From: Zasmidium citrigriseum
Lineage: Eukaryota; Ascomycota; Dothideomycetes; Mycosphaerellales; Mycosphaerellaceae
Assembly: GCA_002786025.1 (NCBI GenBank)
Contig: NHNW01000034.1
Coordinates: forward strand, 1 to 64,000
Reading direction: 5' to 3'
Length of the DNA stretch: 64,000 nt
Numbering within the stretch: the first letter of the stretch is position 1; every line of letters starts with the position of its first letter. Of the stretch, positions 27,410-37,328 are shown piece after piece. Both the position numbers and the translations under genes were made by a program. Under the pieces are notes generated by a model. It did no database searches and had not been told where the DNA came from. It saw only the letters and a program-made list of their open reading frames with translations.

Positions 27410-27489
27410 CCTGCCTATCTAGGCAGGGAATTCGTCACGTAAACTCTATCTGATACCGCAGATGCATCTATGCATGCAGCTGCATGCAT
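27410..27489. promoter_or_regulatory. Two palindromes upstream of the P450 gene
   Basis: Positions 27470-27489 read ATGCATGCAGCTGCATGCAT, a perfect 20-bp palindrome, and 27461-27468 (GATGCATC) is a further 8-bp palindrome. Positions 27410-27427 form an inverted repeat CCTGCCTA-TC-TAGGCAGG. They lie 85-165 bp upstream of the P450 start codon, and a TATAAATA box follows at 27535. Binding by a dimeric transcription factor is inference. Confidence 0.5.
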
Positions 27490-27574
27490 TGAGATGAGGG
27501 GTCTTGAAGCTCGACTCCTCGGCGACAAAACAAATATAAATACAAACTGCTTCATTCACTTCAATCAGACAACC

Positions 27575-29098
27575 ATGGATCTCATCTCCATACCCACCCT
27601 CCTCATCCTCTCGATCATCTACGCCGCCACAAAGGCAATCTACCGCATCTACTTCCACCCCCTCTCCCACTTTCCCGGCCCCATCATCGCACGTCTAACG
27701 TTCTTCACCGAATTCTACTACGACGGCATCCTCCGCGGTCAGTACATCTGGAAGCTCCAAGAATGGCACAAGCAATACGGCCCCATAATCCGCATCACGC
27801 CCGATGAGCTCCATATCAACGACTCGACCTTCTACGACACGCTCTACGCCGGGACATCTGCGAATCGCAAAATCGACAAACCGGTGAGGTATGCGAGGAT
27901 TTTTGGCCAAGATAACTCGGGGTTTGCGACCGTGGGACATGATTTGCATCGAAGCAGGAGGGCGAGTTTGGCGCCGGCGTTTGGGAGGAGGGCGGTTGTT
28001 GAGTTGCAGCCGTTGATTTTGGAGAAGGTGGAGTATATGATGAGGCGGATTGGGGATTTCAAAGGGACTGGGAGGACCATTGAGCTCTTTGCTATGTTTT
28101 CAGCTCTAACTGGAGATATCATCTCCTCATACTCATTTGGTCCGGACGCAGCGATGGACCTTCTGTCAGAGGAGAACTTCGCCCCAGACTGGCATCGCTT
28201 GATCGCTGACTATGCGGCAATGGGAGCTATGGGGAGGATGTTCTGGTGGTTCTGGCCCTTGATGAATAGCTTCCCTCCGGCGGTTATGGAGACGATGCAG
28301 CCGGCGATGAAAAGGATAGTGGCATTGAAGAGGATGATTGAAAAGAAGGTGGGCGAGGTTCTGGAAAGTCGGAAGTCTCGGAGAGACGGCAAAGGTTTTG
28401 ACCAGCGCCGGACAATCTTTCACCAGATTGTAGACTCGGACATTCCAGAGGAGGAGAAGAAGGTGCACAGGCTCGCTGGTGAGGGCGATGTGGTCATTCC
28501 CGCTGGCACGGCTACCACCGCGGATGCGCTGGCGGTGATATCCTTTCACACGTTGAACGATACAGCAATCTTGGAGAAATTGCAAAGAGAGATCAGACCA
28601 CTTGTCCGAAAGAGGGATGAAAAGCTGAAATGGCAAGATCTGGAGCAACTCCCGTACCTGAGCGCGCTGATCAAAGAAGGCCTGCGAGTTTCTCCGGGAG
28701 TGACAGGTCGTCTCACTCGTGTGCATCCCAACAACGCTCTGCAATTCAAAGACTGGACCATACCACCTGGTACTCCAGCATCGATGTCATCTTTGATGGT
28801 TCATCGAGACGAGTCGATCTTCCCATCACCAAAGAAGTTCGACCCTGATCGATGGTTGCAGCCAGGAGCAGAAAGACTTGATAGGTACATCGTGTCTTTT
28901 TCAAAAGGGACCAGACAATGTCTCGGCATCGAGTTGGCCAAAGCAGAAATGTATCTCACCCTGGCGTCGTTCCTCGGAACAGAGGATATGAAATTCGAAT
29001 TGTTTGAGACCACCGCGAGAGATGTGGAGATCGTTGGAGACATCTTCAATCCAGATTTCCCGAAAGATTCGAAGGGCGTGAGGATAATGGTGAACTGA
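27575..29098 (+). CDS. Cytochrome P450 monooxygenase
   Basis: A single uninterrupted frame of 507 residues, the usual length of a microsomal fungal P450. I chose the ATG at 27575 because it has a good context (AACCATGG) and begins with the hydrophobic anchor (MDLISIPTLLILSIIYAA), followed by the Pro-rich hinge FHPLSHFPGP; a TATAAATA box lies 40 bp upstream. Visible motifs are AGTATT of the I-helix oxygen-binding groove (from residue 310), the K-helix ExxR as EGLR (368-371) and the heme-binding loop FSKGTRQCLG (442-451) with the axial cysteine at 449. The enzyme should sit in the ER membrane and hydroxylate or epoxidise a small lipophilic substrate using electrons from a P450 reductase. The FHPLSHFPGP hinge and overall look recall the trichodiene-oxygenase-like group, but the substrate cannot be read from sequence. 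No synthase-type biosynthetic gene is adjacent. Confidence 0.93.
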   Translation: MDLISIPTLLILSIIYAATKAIYRIYFHPLSHFPGPIIARLTFFTEFYYDGILRGQYIWKLQEWHKQYGPIIRITPDELHINDSTFYDTLYAGTSANRKIDKPVRYARIFGQDNSGFATVGHDLHRSRRASLAPAFGRRAVVELQPLILEKVEYMMRRIGDFKGTGRTIELFAMFSALTGDIISSYSFGPDAAMDLLSEENFAPDWHRLIADYAAMGAMGRMFWWFWPLMNSFPPAVMETMQPAMKRIVALKRMIEKKVGEVLESRKSRRDGKGFDQRRTIFHQIVDSDIPEEEKKVHRLAGEGDVVIPAGTATTADALAVISFHTLNDTAILEKLQREIRPLVRKRDEKLKWQDLEQLPYLSALIKEGLRVSPGVTGRLTRVHPNNALQFKDWTIPPGTPASMSSLMVHRDESIFPSPKKFDPDRWLQPGAERLDRYIVSFSKGTRQCLGIELAKAEMYLTLASFLGTEDMKFELFETTARDVEIVGDIFNPDFPKDSKGVRIMVN

Positions 29099-29369
29099 GA
29101 TGGACGGAGAGGAGTCATTCCAATTCAAGGGGAATGGAATGTACATTGTGATTTTTCGTATGTCGATTGATAGTTCAGCGGTGAGAACGGACTCCTGCAT
29201 ATCGTGCAAGAAGCGGTAGTGGGTCGTTGTCTCAGAGTAAGACCGTATGATGTCGTCCGTTTGGGCCGCAAACGCTGCACTGTCGCCCACAAACATGAGG
29301 AGAACCTCTCTCAGCTCCTACTTCATCCATCAGCGGTATTCACAAGAAGCAGCAATCGATCGGTCCATT

Positions 29370-29696
29370 ATGGACGGACGCAACACAACTTCGAATGAGC
29401 CCATACAGCTACCGACCAACCCTTCAGGCGATCTCGAACTGCTCGCTTACTGGACCTTGCTGCTGTTACATGCAGACGCGATTGCTCTGGTCGACTTCAT
29501 TGATATCCAGGTGCAATATCGCCGCCCTTGGAGGATCCAAATTGCTTTCACGTACGATGGACCTGCCTTCAGACGGTGGCTGTTTGTGCATCTCGTCCAC
29601 AAGATGCTACTCGCTCTTTGCTGGAATAAGTTCTCTCCAGAATCGGTCGGCGAGAAAAGGGAAATAGACGACCCTCTTGGACAACGCTTGCATTGA
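29370..29696 (+). CDS. Possible small hydrophobic protein, unknown
   Basis: A frame of 108 codons beginning at the ATG at 29370. The N-terminus is polar, then about residues 24-41 (LELLAYWTLLLLHADAIALV) are hydrophobic, followed by an Arg-rich stretch (QYRRPWRIQ) and a second hydrophobic run (FVHLVHKMLLALCW). The order hydrophobic segment, basic loop, second LLALCW-like segment is shared with the protein encoded at 29986-30387, so the two may be tandem paralogues. I do not recognise the family. It lies in the 3' flank of the P450 gene and could instead be non-coding. Confidence 0.35.
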   Translation: MDGRNTTSNEPIQLPTNPSGDLELLAYWTLLLLHADAIALVDFIDIQVQYRRPWRIQIAFTYDGPAFRRWLFVHLVHKMLLALCWNKFSPESVGEKREIDDPLGQRLH

Positions 29697-29985
29697 GGAG
29701 CATATTTGACGTGTGGAGATCGGCACTGTCCTGACTTTGATGCAATGATTCCTCAAGGCAGTCTCGGAGATTGCTCTTGGCGTGAAAGGATGGATTCATG
29801 TGAAAGAGGAAGTCAGAAGTTGGGTGACTTCCTCCAGCCATCTCGTCACTCCCGCCGATCGAAGCAGACGCGAACTTGGACTCACTCCACATAATCGCCA
29901 TCACCTCATCGTCGCAACACATCGCCATTGATATCTGCAGCACTCAGCATCGCATTCGTTTTCCGCAGCCCACATCGCCACCAAC

Positions 29986-30387
29986 ATGTTCTTGTAAGTT
30001 CAGCTCGAGTTGACTGAGGCGGCGAAGTGGCTGACAGTTCGAAGCGATATCGACGACACCATTCCGAAAGGTGTTCGAAACGTGGTGCACGATGCAGAGT
30101 TGCTCATGATCTGGACCTTCATCCTCTTCGTCGTCGACGTCTGGCGTCTTCTGGGTGCTTTCTCTGTCATCTTCGACCTACACTATCGCCTCCCTACCCG
30201 ACTTGTCGTGAACAGAGCGCGAGTCGAGGAGGTGATACGAAGTATGTTCGGGAATCTGGGGCTGCTGGCTGTGTGCTGGATTCGGACGCTGCTGCTGCTG
30301 CGCGCAGCTGTGAAGGAGGATGAGGCTCTACAGAGAGGAGGAGTTCAGGGGATGGACAACGGACGGGGCGGAATCGGGTTGCTTTGA
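29986..30387 (+). CDS. Possible small hydrophobic protein with a tiny first exon, unknown
   Basis: Proposed exons are 29986-29993 and 30045-30387, giving 116 residues. The 51-bp intron has GTAAGT at the 5' end, a CTGAC branch point and a GAAG acceptor; unspliced, the ATG runs into TAA after three codons. The protein begins MFFDIDDTIPKG and has a long hydrophobic stretch at about residues 22-45 (LLMIWTFILFVVDVWRLLGA), a basic loop (LHYRLPTRLVV) and a second one at about 72-87 (LGLLAVCWIRTLLLL). The tail is Gly-rich. No known domain is visible. A similar arrangement in the neighbouring frame 29370-29696 suggests duplication. The model depends on one intron that I could not verify. Confidence 0.4.
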
Positions 30388-30675
30388 CATTGACATGTTC
30401 GTTGAGGAGGAGCTGGAGGGCGATATCGATTCTGATGGGTGGATGGACGAGGATCGGCGGTTGTTGTTCCTTCCTTTTGCGCTTTCATGTCATCGTAGCT
30501 GCTCCATCAAACGCACTTGACGCATGCACCTTCCAAGGGTCAGTCCTTCCTGCCAAACGGCGTCTTCGATCGCCTTCCGATCTTGACCTCCATCTCTTCT
30601 CCGCCCCCACCTCTTCATCTCACCACCACCAATCCGTCTCCACCCCGCCATTCAACACCGCCACACTCACCGACA

Positions 30676-32430
30676 ATGCCGGCCCGCAAAAGCGACTCGA
30701 GCGAGACCAAGGCCGAGTCCCGGCGCAGCTCGTTGCGGCGGCTCAGCTCCATCGCATCCTTCTCCACCCTCAACCCCTTCGCCCGCCGCCGCTCTGGCAA
30801 CACCAACACTACGGCGAGCACCCTCACCGGCACGCCTTCCTCCACCAGCAACGCCTCGCTGTCCAGCACCCTCGCCAATGCCCCCGACAACCCCAAGGAC
30901 TTCAACTCGTCGCAGATCTTCACCGAGCATGACAACATCGAGGCTGTCCCTCCACCGCCCGCCCAGCCGCAGTATCCTTCCAGGCGGAGCAGCTACATCT
31001 GCCTGCCCGACGACCCCATCGGCGGCATGCCGCGCAGCAGGACCTTTAGCAACCTGCCTCTGCCGACTCGAGCCAAGAAGTCCAGCAACCCGCTCGTCCA
31101 GTCCAAGTCCCACGCAAGACTCCCTTCCTCTTTGCTGTCCTCGAGTCGCCTGCCATCTCCATCCACATCGACCAGGAAGCACTCCACTACACGCTTGACT
31201 GCCGTTGAGAACCTCCCCAAAGGCAAAAAGCTGAGCAGATCCGACACCGAGCCACTGTTGCAAGCTGCGTATGACCAGAGCCCCAACTACCATCGATCCA
31301 CGGCATTCAAGGAGAACATCTCACTCAGCCCCATCAAGCCCCTCTCCCGGATGGACATGCTCGACAGCGACGAATTTGACCCCTCGAGGCTCCCCTCTCG
31401 CATTTACGACAGCCGCCTTGGCCGCTCTCAATCCCGCGATCTGGCACAACAGTTCACCAGTCCCGTCAGTGCCCTCTCAAGCTCGACCCTGTCTCTACCA
31501 AAATACGAGCAGCTTCCTGAAGGAGCTTACAAGCGCCTCTCGCAGAAGTACGAAAGCAGCCCGGCGTACCGCAGTTCAAGAGACAGAGCCCCGACTCCAG
31601 GCCAGCCCGTGCAGAGATGGAACTCGCAGCCAGTCTTGACGAACAAGAGCAACCACATCTCACCGCACGGCGAGATCAAGCAGGCGAGATTGATGTCCGC
31701 GAAGCAAGCTCCTACGCCGCCGCCTTCCAAGACGCCAGTGGGGAACCTGGTACTCGAACCGTCGAAGCTGAAGAATGAGGAGAATGAGCCAGTGCATGTC
31801 CGTCAAGCCTCTGAGCAGACTCCAGGTGCGCAGACTCAGTCGTCGAAGCCAAGATCCAGGGCTCAGACACTCGAGCCATCTGTTGGATCTGTGAGACTGC
31901 CTCTTCTTCCCGTGACTTTCGTGCCTCCACTGACATGTTTCGAACAGGTCTTCCGTGCGGAGCCACTTGCGTACTGGACCGGCCGGTTCTCTTCGCTCAA
32001 TGACCGCTACCGCAACCAGGACCTGCTCGCATCCCTCAACCTTGGACCAGACTCCCCCGCAAGCAGCTCCTCTCCATTTACGACCACATCCAACAAGTCC
32101 AAGTCCGAGACTGACAAGCTGCACACCCCTGCAGCCAACACAGCTCGGATGCGCCGAGCCGTTGAACATCTTTACTACCAGTGCGGAAATGAGGAAGCCC
32201 GGGAGAGTTTCTTGAGGTGGCAGAAGCAGCTGGCGGTGGCGTTGAGTCTGCCCGAGTTGGCGCGTCCGGTGGGAGGGAAGAATTGCGCGTTGGAGATGAG
32301 TTTGAAAGAGCAGGGAGATGCGTCGTCTTCGCCGAACGGAGGATTGACGTTGAGTGCGGGACGGAAGATCAGTTTCATGGATCGCTTGCTTGGACGGAGG
32401 CAGAAGAGCTTGATTTCGTCGGGTGGATAA
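30676..32430 (+). CDS. Ser/Pro-rich disordered fungal protein, unknown
   Basis: The long open frame begins well upstream, but the ATG at 30676 (context CGACAATGCC) fits best and gives MPARKSDSSETKAESRRSSL. Nearly the whole protein is low-complexity, rich in Ser, Pro, Arg and Thr, with many RRSS/RKHS-type sites typical of kinase-regulated scaffold proteins. Only a C-terminal block around LAYWTGRFSSLNDRYRN and RRAVEHLYYQCGNEEARESF looks folded. That block is immediately preceded by a probable 57-bp intron (31891-31947; GTGAGA, CTGAC, ACAG), which is a multiple of three and contains no stop. With it removed, the protein is 565 residues; otherwise it is 584. The exons would be 30676-31890 and 31948-32430. 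I do not recognise a family name. It converges on tfb2. Confidence 0.75.
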   Translation: MPARKSDSSETKAESRRSSLRRLSSIASFSTLNPFARRRSGNTNTTASTLTGTPSSTSNASLSSTLANAPDNPKDFNSSQIFTEHDNIEAVPPPPAQPQYPSRRSSYICLPDDPIGGMPRSRTFSNLPLPTRAKKSSNPLVQSKSHARLPSSLLSSSRLPSPSTSTRKHSTTRLTAVENLPKGKKLSRSDTEPLLQAAYDQSPNYHRSTAFKENISLSPIKPLSRMDMLDSDEFDPSRLPSRIYDSRLGRSQSRDLAQQFTSPVSALSSSTLSLPKYEQLPEGAYKRLSQKYESSPAYRSSRDRAPTPGQPVQRWNSQPVLTNKSNHISPHGEIKQARLMSAKQAPTPPPSKTPVGNLVLEPSKLKNEENEPVHVRQASEQTPGAQTQSSKPRSRAQTLEPSVGSVRLPLLPVTFVPPLTCFEQVFRAEPLAYWTGRFSSLNDRYRNQDLLASLNLGPDSPASSSSPFTTTSNKSKSETDKLHTPAANTARMRRAVEHLYYQCGNEEARESFLRWQKQLAVALSLPELARPVGGKNCALEMSLKEQGDASSSPNGGLTLSAGRKISFMDRLLGRRQKSLISSGG

Positions 32431-32745
32431 CTCGAAGAGGAGGGTCGCTTCGATAAGGACGACGTCGGGAGTGTCGATGTTGCTGTGCATGTTAATAATC
32501 CAGGGGAAGATAATGCGCTGTGTTGTGGTAATTGTAATGGCCGTGGGAGGGCGACTGTGAGGCAATAGATATTGTATACTCACGACATTGTAATAATAAT
32601 GCAAGAATGAAGAGACCATACTCATGCTTCATGCTCTCATCCAGACCATGCCTCGCCCGGGCTTGTATCGGATGGTGTGCCCAACGCCTCGCTATGCCCT
32701 GTATCATCAATCCCTATAGTATTACATATTGTCTTCATGCCCTCC
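32431..32745. other. Convergent 3' spacer
   Basis: A 315-bp region between the ends of the disordered-protein gene and tfb2. It should hold both polyadenylation regions; AATAATAATGCAAGAATGAA near 32591 is AT-rich enough to serve on the plus side. Nothing else is seen. Confidence 0.4.
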
Positions 32746-34278
32746 TCAGCTCTTACTACTCCCCGCCGCAGCCGCCCTCGCCTCAGCGGCTTCTTTAGCC
32801 TGCTTCTTCTTCTGCGCGATATCCTTGAAATACAACCCCATCTGATCCATCCTCGTGACAAAGAAACTCCCTTTACTCCGAAACTCCTTGACCAAAACAT
32901 TCAAATCCCTCGCGAATTTCACCGCCCGTTCGTAATCTTCCTGACTTCCCACATCCCTAATCAAATACCCCTTGACGGATTCCATCCTTTCGCCTTCCAT
33001 TTGCCAGAGACGTATTTGGTCGACGACTGTGGGCGGGAGGATTGGAGTGTTTGTTCGCAGGACGGGGTGGGCGTGGGAGGTTAGGTAGTCGATTATTTGG
33101 TTCGAGGTTATTCCCAGTGCGATTGCGGACTGGATTGAGGGTTTTGTGAGTTTGGCGGTTATGAGGTTTGGGTAGCGCGTGTGGAGGTGGGCGAAGAGGG
33201 AGAGGATGGAGATTAGCAGGGGGGAGGAGGTGTAGGCGTAGAGGCGGTAGTTGGTTTCGAGGATTATGTAGCCTTTGGAGGTGGCGGAGTCGGCGAGAGT
33301 GGATCTTGAGGGGTGGGTTGTTGTTGTCGTCATGGCGGTGCTTGTGGGGAGGGCGGGGGAGTCGGAGGTTAGGGTTGTTGCGAGGCGGGTTGGGTAGTAG
33401 CGGGCGCTGTCTTGGGTGCGGCGGTAGACGAGGCCGAAGTCTGTTAGGTCTTCGAGCATGCGGAGTTGGGTTTGTGTGAGGTTGGAGCTGCTGTAGGAGA
33501 TTCCTAGTTCGAGGGAGCCAAGGGTGAAGAGAAATGAGAGGACGTCGACCGGGTCCATTTGTAACTGTAGCAAAGTCAGCATCTCTCACCATCACAAACC
33601 TCGATCTCTTACAGCAGGACACTGATCCAAATACAAACACAACAAACTCCACACCTGCGCATTACTGTCCTGCAGCAGAAACGTAAACCCCTCGGTCGTG
33701 ATCAACCTATGCCGCCCACCCTTTACCACCACATAATTCCCCTCCTGCAGCAACTTCTTCGTCCCTGGCGTGATCTCCACCTCTCCAGCAAGACTCGCAT
33801 TCGCACTCCCGACAACATAGTACAGGATGGCCTCCCACTGCCGCCGCGCAAAAGCATCCAGATAATCCACCGTCACGGGCGTCTTATCCGGCGTGGAACA
33901 CGGCACGCCAAATGATCGATGATTCCCGCCTCCCGTCAGAGCTTGTCGTAAACTCTTCGAGAAGGCTGGTGACAGACGATACGCGGGTCTTCCATCCGGA
34001 GTCGCCTCATCGAAGAGGATCCTCAGTCGCTGCAGTGTACTCTTCGCCTGCTCTTTCGCTTGTGTGCTCTTCGTCCCGGGCCTCACCCAAACATCCAGAT
34101 CCGCGGCCGGGAATGGAGCTGGCAAGTACAGCATGGCCATGACAATGGTTTTGGCGAGATGCGGCAGCATGCGGCGGAAGATGGCGAGCGCGGTCGACGG
34201 CTGCTGGTACAGTTTGGTGAAGGTGGTGCCGGGCTGTTGTTCGAGGTAGTCCAGCGCCCGCTGCGCTGAGGACGACAT
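32746..34278 (-). CDS. tfb2: TFIIH core subunit Tfb2 (p52)
   Basis: Exons 34278-33613 and 33564-32746 join in phase 0 across a 48-bp intron (GTAAGA, GCTGAC, ACAG), giving 494 residues, close to the yeast and human orthologues. Diagnostic stretches are the N-terminal LDYLEQQPGTTFTKLYQQPS, the block WEAILYYVVG, and, right after the intron, LQMDPVDVLSFLFTLGSLE, followed by LEDLTDFGLVYRR. The C-terminal half has the conserved NYRLYAYTSSPLLISILSLF and the final domain that packs against Tfb5 (VDQIRLWQMEGERM). Tfb2 anchors and stimulates the XPB/Ssl2 translocase in TFIIH, acting in promoter opening and nucleotide excision repair in the nucleus. It is encoded downstream of ndc80 on the same strand with a 331-bp gap; there is no functional link between them. 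Confidence 0.95.
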
Positions 34279-34609
34279 CTTCGGTGTTGGGTGATGTCGG
34301 GCGCATCAACGGCCGCGGGCGGTGGTGGAGTTGCGATATCACATGGCGGCCATGACACGGAAGAGAGGTGAAGTAGACGAAGACGTTCCAGGCAGACGGG
34401 GCGAGCGGCTGCTGCCGGAAGCTTGTTCAGAATGTCCATTAGTTCGGAGACCTTCACATGAAGATGCAATGATACCACTTGTCACTTCAGTCTCTGATCA
34501 GGGTGATGAAGAGCATTGACTGTCGTTCCATATTGGTTCATCACTACAAGAAAGCCATGCGCGCAAAGAGGTATCTTTCCAAACGCCTGTACCGATCATC
34601 AATCGTTCA
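34279..34609. promoter_or_regulatory. Spacer between ndc80 and tfb2
   Basis: This 331-bp stretch holds the 3' end of ndc80 and the promoter of tfb2, both on the minus strand. I see no clear TATA box, repeat or further gene. Confidence 0.4.
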
Positions 34610-36975
34610 TTACTCCTCCATTGCATCGACATCCTGTTCGGCATCGTCGCCGCCAGCGTTGTTCTGCTCTTCCCACTCCCTCTCGACTTCGGCAGCCACG
34701 AACTCCTCGTACGACTCCAAGCTCGACTGAATGTGGATCTTGAAGTTAATGATGTACTGCAGCATTCGCTCCAGCTCGGTGTGCAGTTCTTCGCGAAGCT
34801 CGCCAGATCGAAGTGTCAATTGCTCGTATCTGCATCAAGGTCAGTATGGCATCAAACGTCTTCACTGGGGTCAGTACTTACTCGAGATTGACACTCATCT
34901 CTCGTTGCTCCATAAGCTGCACCGACTCTCCCAAAGTTGCCCGCATCCGGTTCAACTCCTTCTCCATCTTCTCGATTTGAGCATCGCTAGCCATGCCTTG
35001 CGCTGATGCGATCTCGCGCATGTTCTCAAACTCTTCAGCTGCTCCACTGACCCGGTGCTTCAGCGTCTCAAGTTCGGCATGCTTGTCCTCGAGCGCCTCT
35101 CGGGTCTTATCGAGCATGTCGACCTTGGCCATGTCTTCTTCCAACGCCACGTTTCGCCGTTCCGAGATCTCCTTGCGAAGGTCCTGGATCTGGCGTTTGA
35201 TTGTTTTCAAGTCCGCCTTCGGAAGTAAATGCTGAGGCTGGTAGCCATTACTAGAGTCTGCCAGTAGCCGGTCCGAGGTCGAGAGGGAGTGCGAATTTGA
35301 AGCCCCGAATTGAGAAGTGGTGAAGTCGGGCCCGGAGTTGACGTTCAGTCGCAGCTCGTAGTCATGTCCTTTGGCATTGTCCGCGGATGGAGGAATGATG
35401 CCGACCTGGTATCCTTGGGCGTTGTATTTCTGGACTGTGCTTTCGAGTTCGTCCAGTCTCGCGCCAGTCTCGGCCTCCTTCTTGCTGGTACGTTCCTTGG
35501 CCTCCTCAAGCCTCTGTTGCGTCGCCTCAACGCCCTTGATGAGCCTTTCGCGTTCGGTGTTCATGCGATCGATGTCCTGTACACTGAGGCCCTGCTCATC
35601 CACCTTTTGCTGCAGGTCATTCCGATCAGCTTCAGCCTCCGCCATCTCGGACTCACACTTTTCAATCTCCTGCTGCAGAAGACCCGCTCGATGACTGTAC
35701 TTCTCGACCTTCGCGTTCATGCTGTCGTTGTACTGCTCGAATTTCTGGCGATCCTCTTCGAGAATCTTGATCGTCTCGTCTAGCTTCGCCAGTCGGGGCG
35801 CATTCTTGCTCAACTCGTCGATCCGATCCTGCAGCTCTTTGGCATCGGCTTCAAGTTGCCTCATCTGCTCCAGATTCGCTGAGTTGGCTTGCTCGAACTT
35901 GACGGCCATGGCATCGATCAGAGGCTGGATCCTTCGCTTGGCCTCCTCTTCCTCATCATCGTCATCTTCAATGTGCAGCCACTCCTTGTACGCGGCCGAG
36001 AGGAAGTCGAATGTGATGCGGTCGGCACTGACATCAAAACCAGCATCTATGCAAGCATCATCCCACATGCCAGTGCTGTATTGCTCCATCATCTTGGCCA
36101 GTTGCATCATCCAGTGCAGCAATCCTAAGAAGACACCCCAATTTCCACCACCGACGGCTCCGAGAGCACTCTTGCTGATGCTCTTCTCGAACGGGTATCG
36201 CATCTGCTTGAGTAGAGGATGCACTTCGGCCGTGATGCTCTTCTGGAAACGATATGAGGGATCGATCTGGTGGTACAGGAACTGAAACATCATGTCAAAG
36301 TCTTTCTGGGTCGGCGAAGTCATGAAGTTTGCGGTGATTGTGTGCTTCATCTCCATCTCGAAATTACGTTGAGTCAGAAACTCCATAAGCTCCTGAGCCA
36401 TCATCTTTTTCGTTGCTGGGTCCTTCAGCCTTCGAGGATCGGTGGGAATGCCAGTCGGCGGAGGCGCTTGCGCAAAGAACGACTGATGCGCGGCCGGACC
36501 AAAAGCTGCAGATGGCCTGGCGCTGTAAACACTGCTTCGCCGTTGTGTGCTGACATCCATTTGTGGTGGAGGCGCGGGTGTGCTTGTGATGGGCGCAAAG
36601 CTCTTTCTGCCGCCTGTACTCGCAAAGAAGTTCTGTGTGCTGGGCCGCTGAACTGTTGAAAAGCCCATGTTTGCAAGATTGTCGCCTGACGAAGATCGAT
36701 GGAACATTGGTTGGGACGGTCTTCCTGGTGCAAGTGACATGCGCGATCCTGAAGTCGAGCGAGCGTGGTTTGTGCTGTAGGGCGCCTGGCCGAAGTTCGA
36801 CGTCGAATTCGATCGTTTCATGGCGGATGAAGGCATGGGAATGGCGGAGGCATTGTGGGAGACGGGCCCAAGAGTCTGCAGTATTGCTGTCAGTATCCGG
36901 TTTTGCTTGCAGTCAACAGTCGCAGCTCACCTCGCGTTGTCGCCGGGCGGAGAAAAGGCCCTGTTCGTTCGCCAT
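34610..36975 (-). CDS. ndc80: Kinetochore protein Ndc80/Hec1
   Basis: Three exons are proposed: 36975-36931, 36875-34882 and 34829-34610, 752 residues in all. The 45-nt first exon encodes [15 protein letters not shown] and joins [20 protein letters not shown], the usual fungal N-terminus; its intron has GTGAGC, CTGAC and GCAG. The last intron (34830-34881) restores the frame into [16 protein letters not shown]. The N-terminal about 160 residues are a basic, Ser/Arg-rich tail of the type phosphorylated by Aurora B. A calponin-homology domain follows ([20 protein letters not shown] through the [17 protein letters not shown] block), then an acidic patch and a long coiled coil to the end. Ndc80 pairs with Nuf2 and binds spindle microtubules at the outer kinetochore; it is essential. 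It shares a 353-bp divergent promoter with pex14. Confidence 0.96.
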
Positions 36976-37328
36976 TGTGATCGCGCAGTGTATCCGGATG
37001 AAAATGCTGCGATTTTTGTGAGTGCGCGCAAAGTCACGGGCGAATGTGGTGGTGTTAGTGGAGTGAGTGAGTGTTGGGCTTCAAGGTCGCGCTTGCAGAT
37101 GTAAACAATGCCAAGCCGGGTTGCGAGGGCGAGGGCGCTGCCGGCGGGGGTGGGTCATCCGGGCGGGTCAAGCGAGCGCCTCGGCTGTCCAGCCATCAGA
37201 AGCCGACGAGATTAGACGAGCATCTGCATCGCGCCTTCCTCCAATCTTGAACATCACTGCCGTCGACTCTGGGGATTTGGGAGAAGAGGAAAGAGGTTTA
37301 ATCAACATTTGGGGGTGAATCAATCAAG
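36976..37328. promoter_or_regulatory. Divergent promoter between ndc80 and pex14
   Basis: A 353-bp region that must serve both ndc80 (minus) and pex14 (plus). It is GC-rich around 37120-37180 and has no obvious TATA box, as usual for housekeeping genes in filamentous fungi. Confidence 0.5.

Noticed and set aside
27575..29098. Secondary-metabolite gene cluster around the P450
   Set aside because: No polyketide synthase, NRPS, terpene cyclase, prenyltransferase or cluster regulator is found in the window; the nearest right-hand neighbours beyond 30 kb are housekeeping genes.
31660..32625. 321-codon minus-strand frame over the disordered-protein gene
   Set aside because: Its composition (Arg/Leu/His-rich) is that of a shadow of Ser/Pro-rich coding sequence, and it runs into non-coding DNA.
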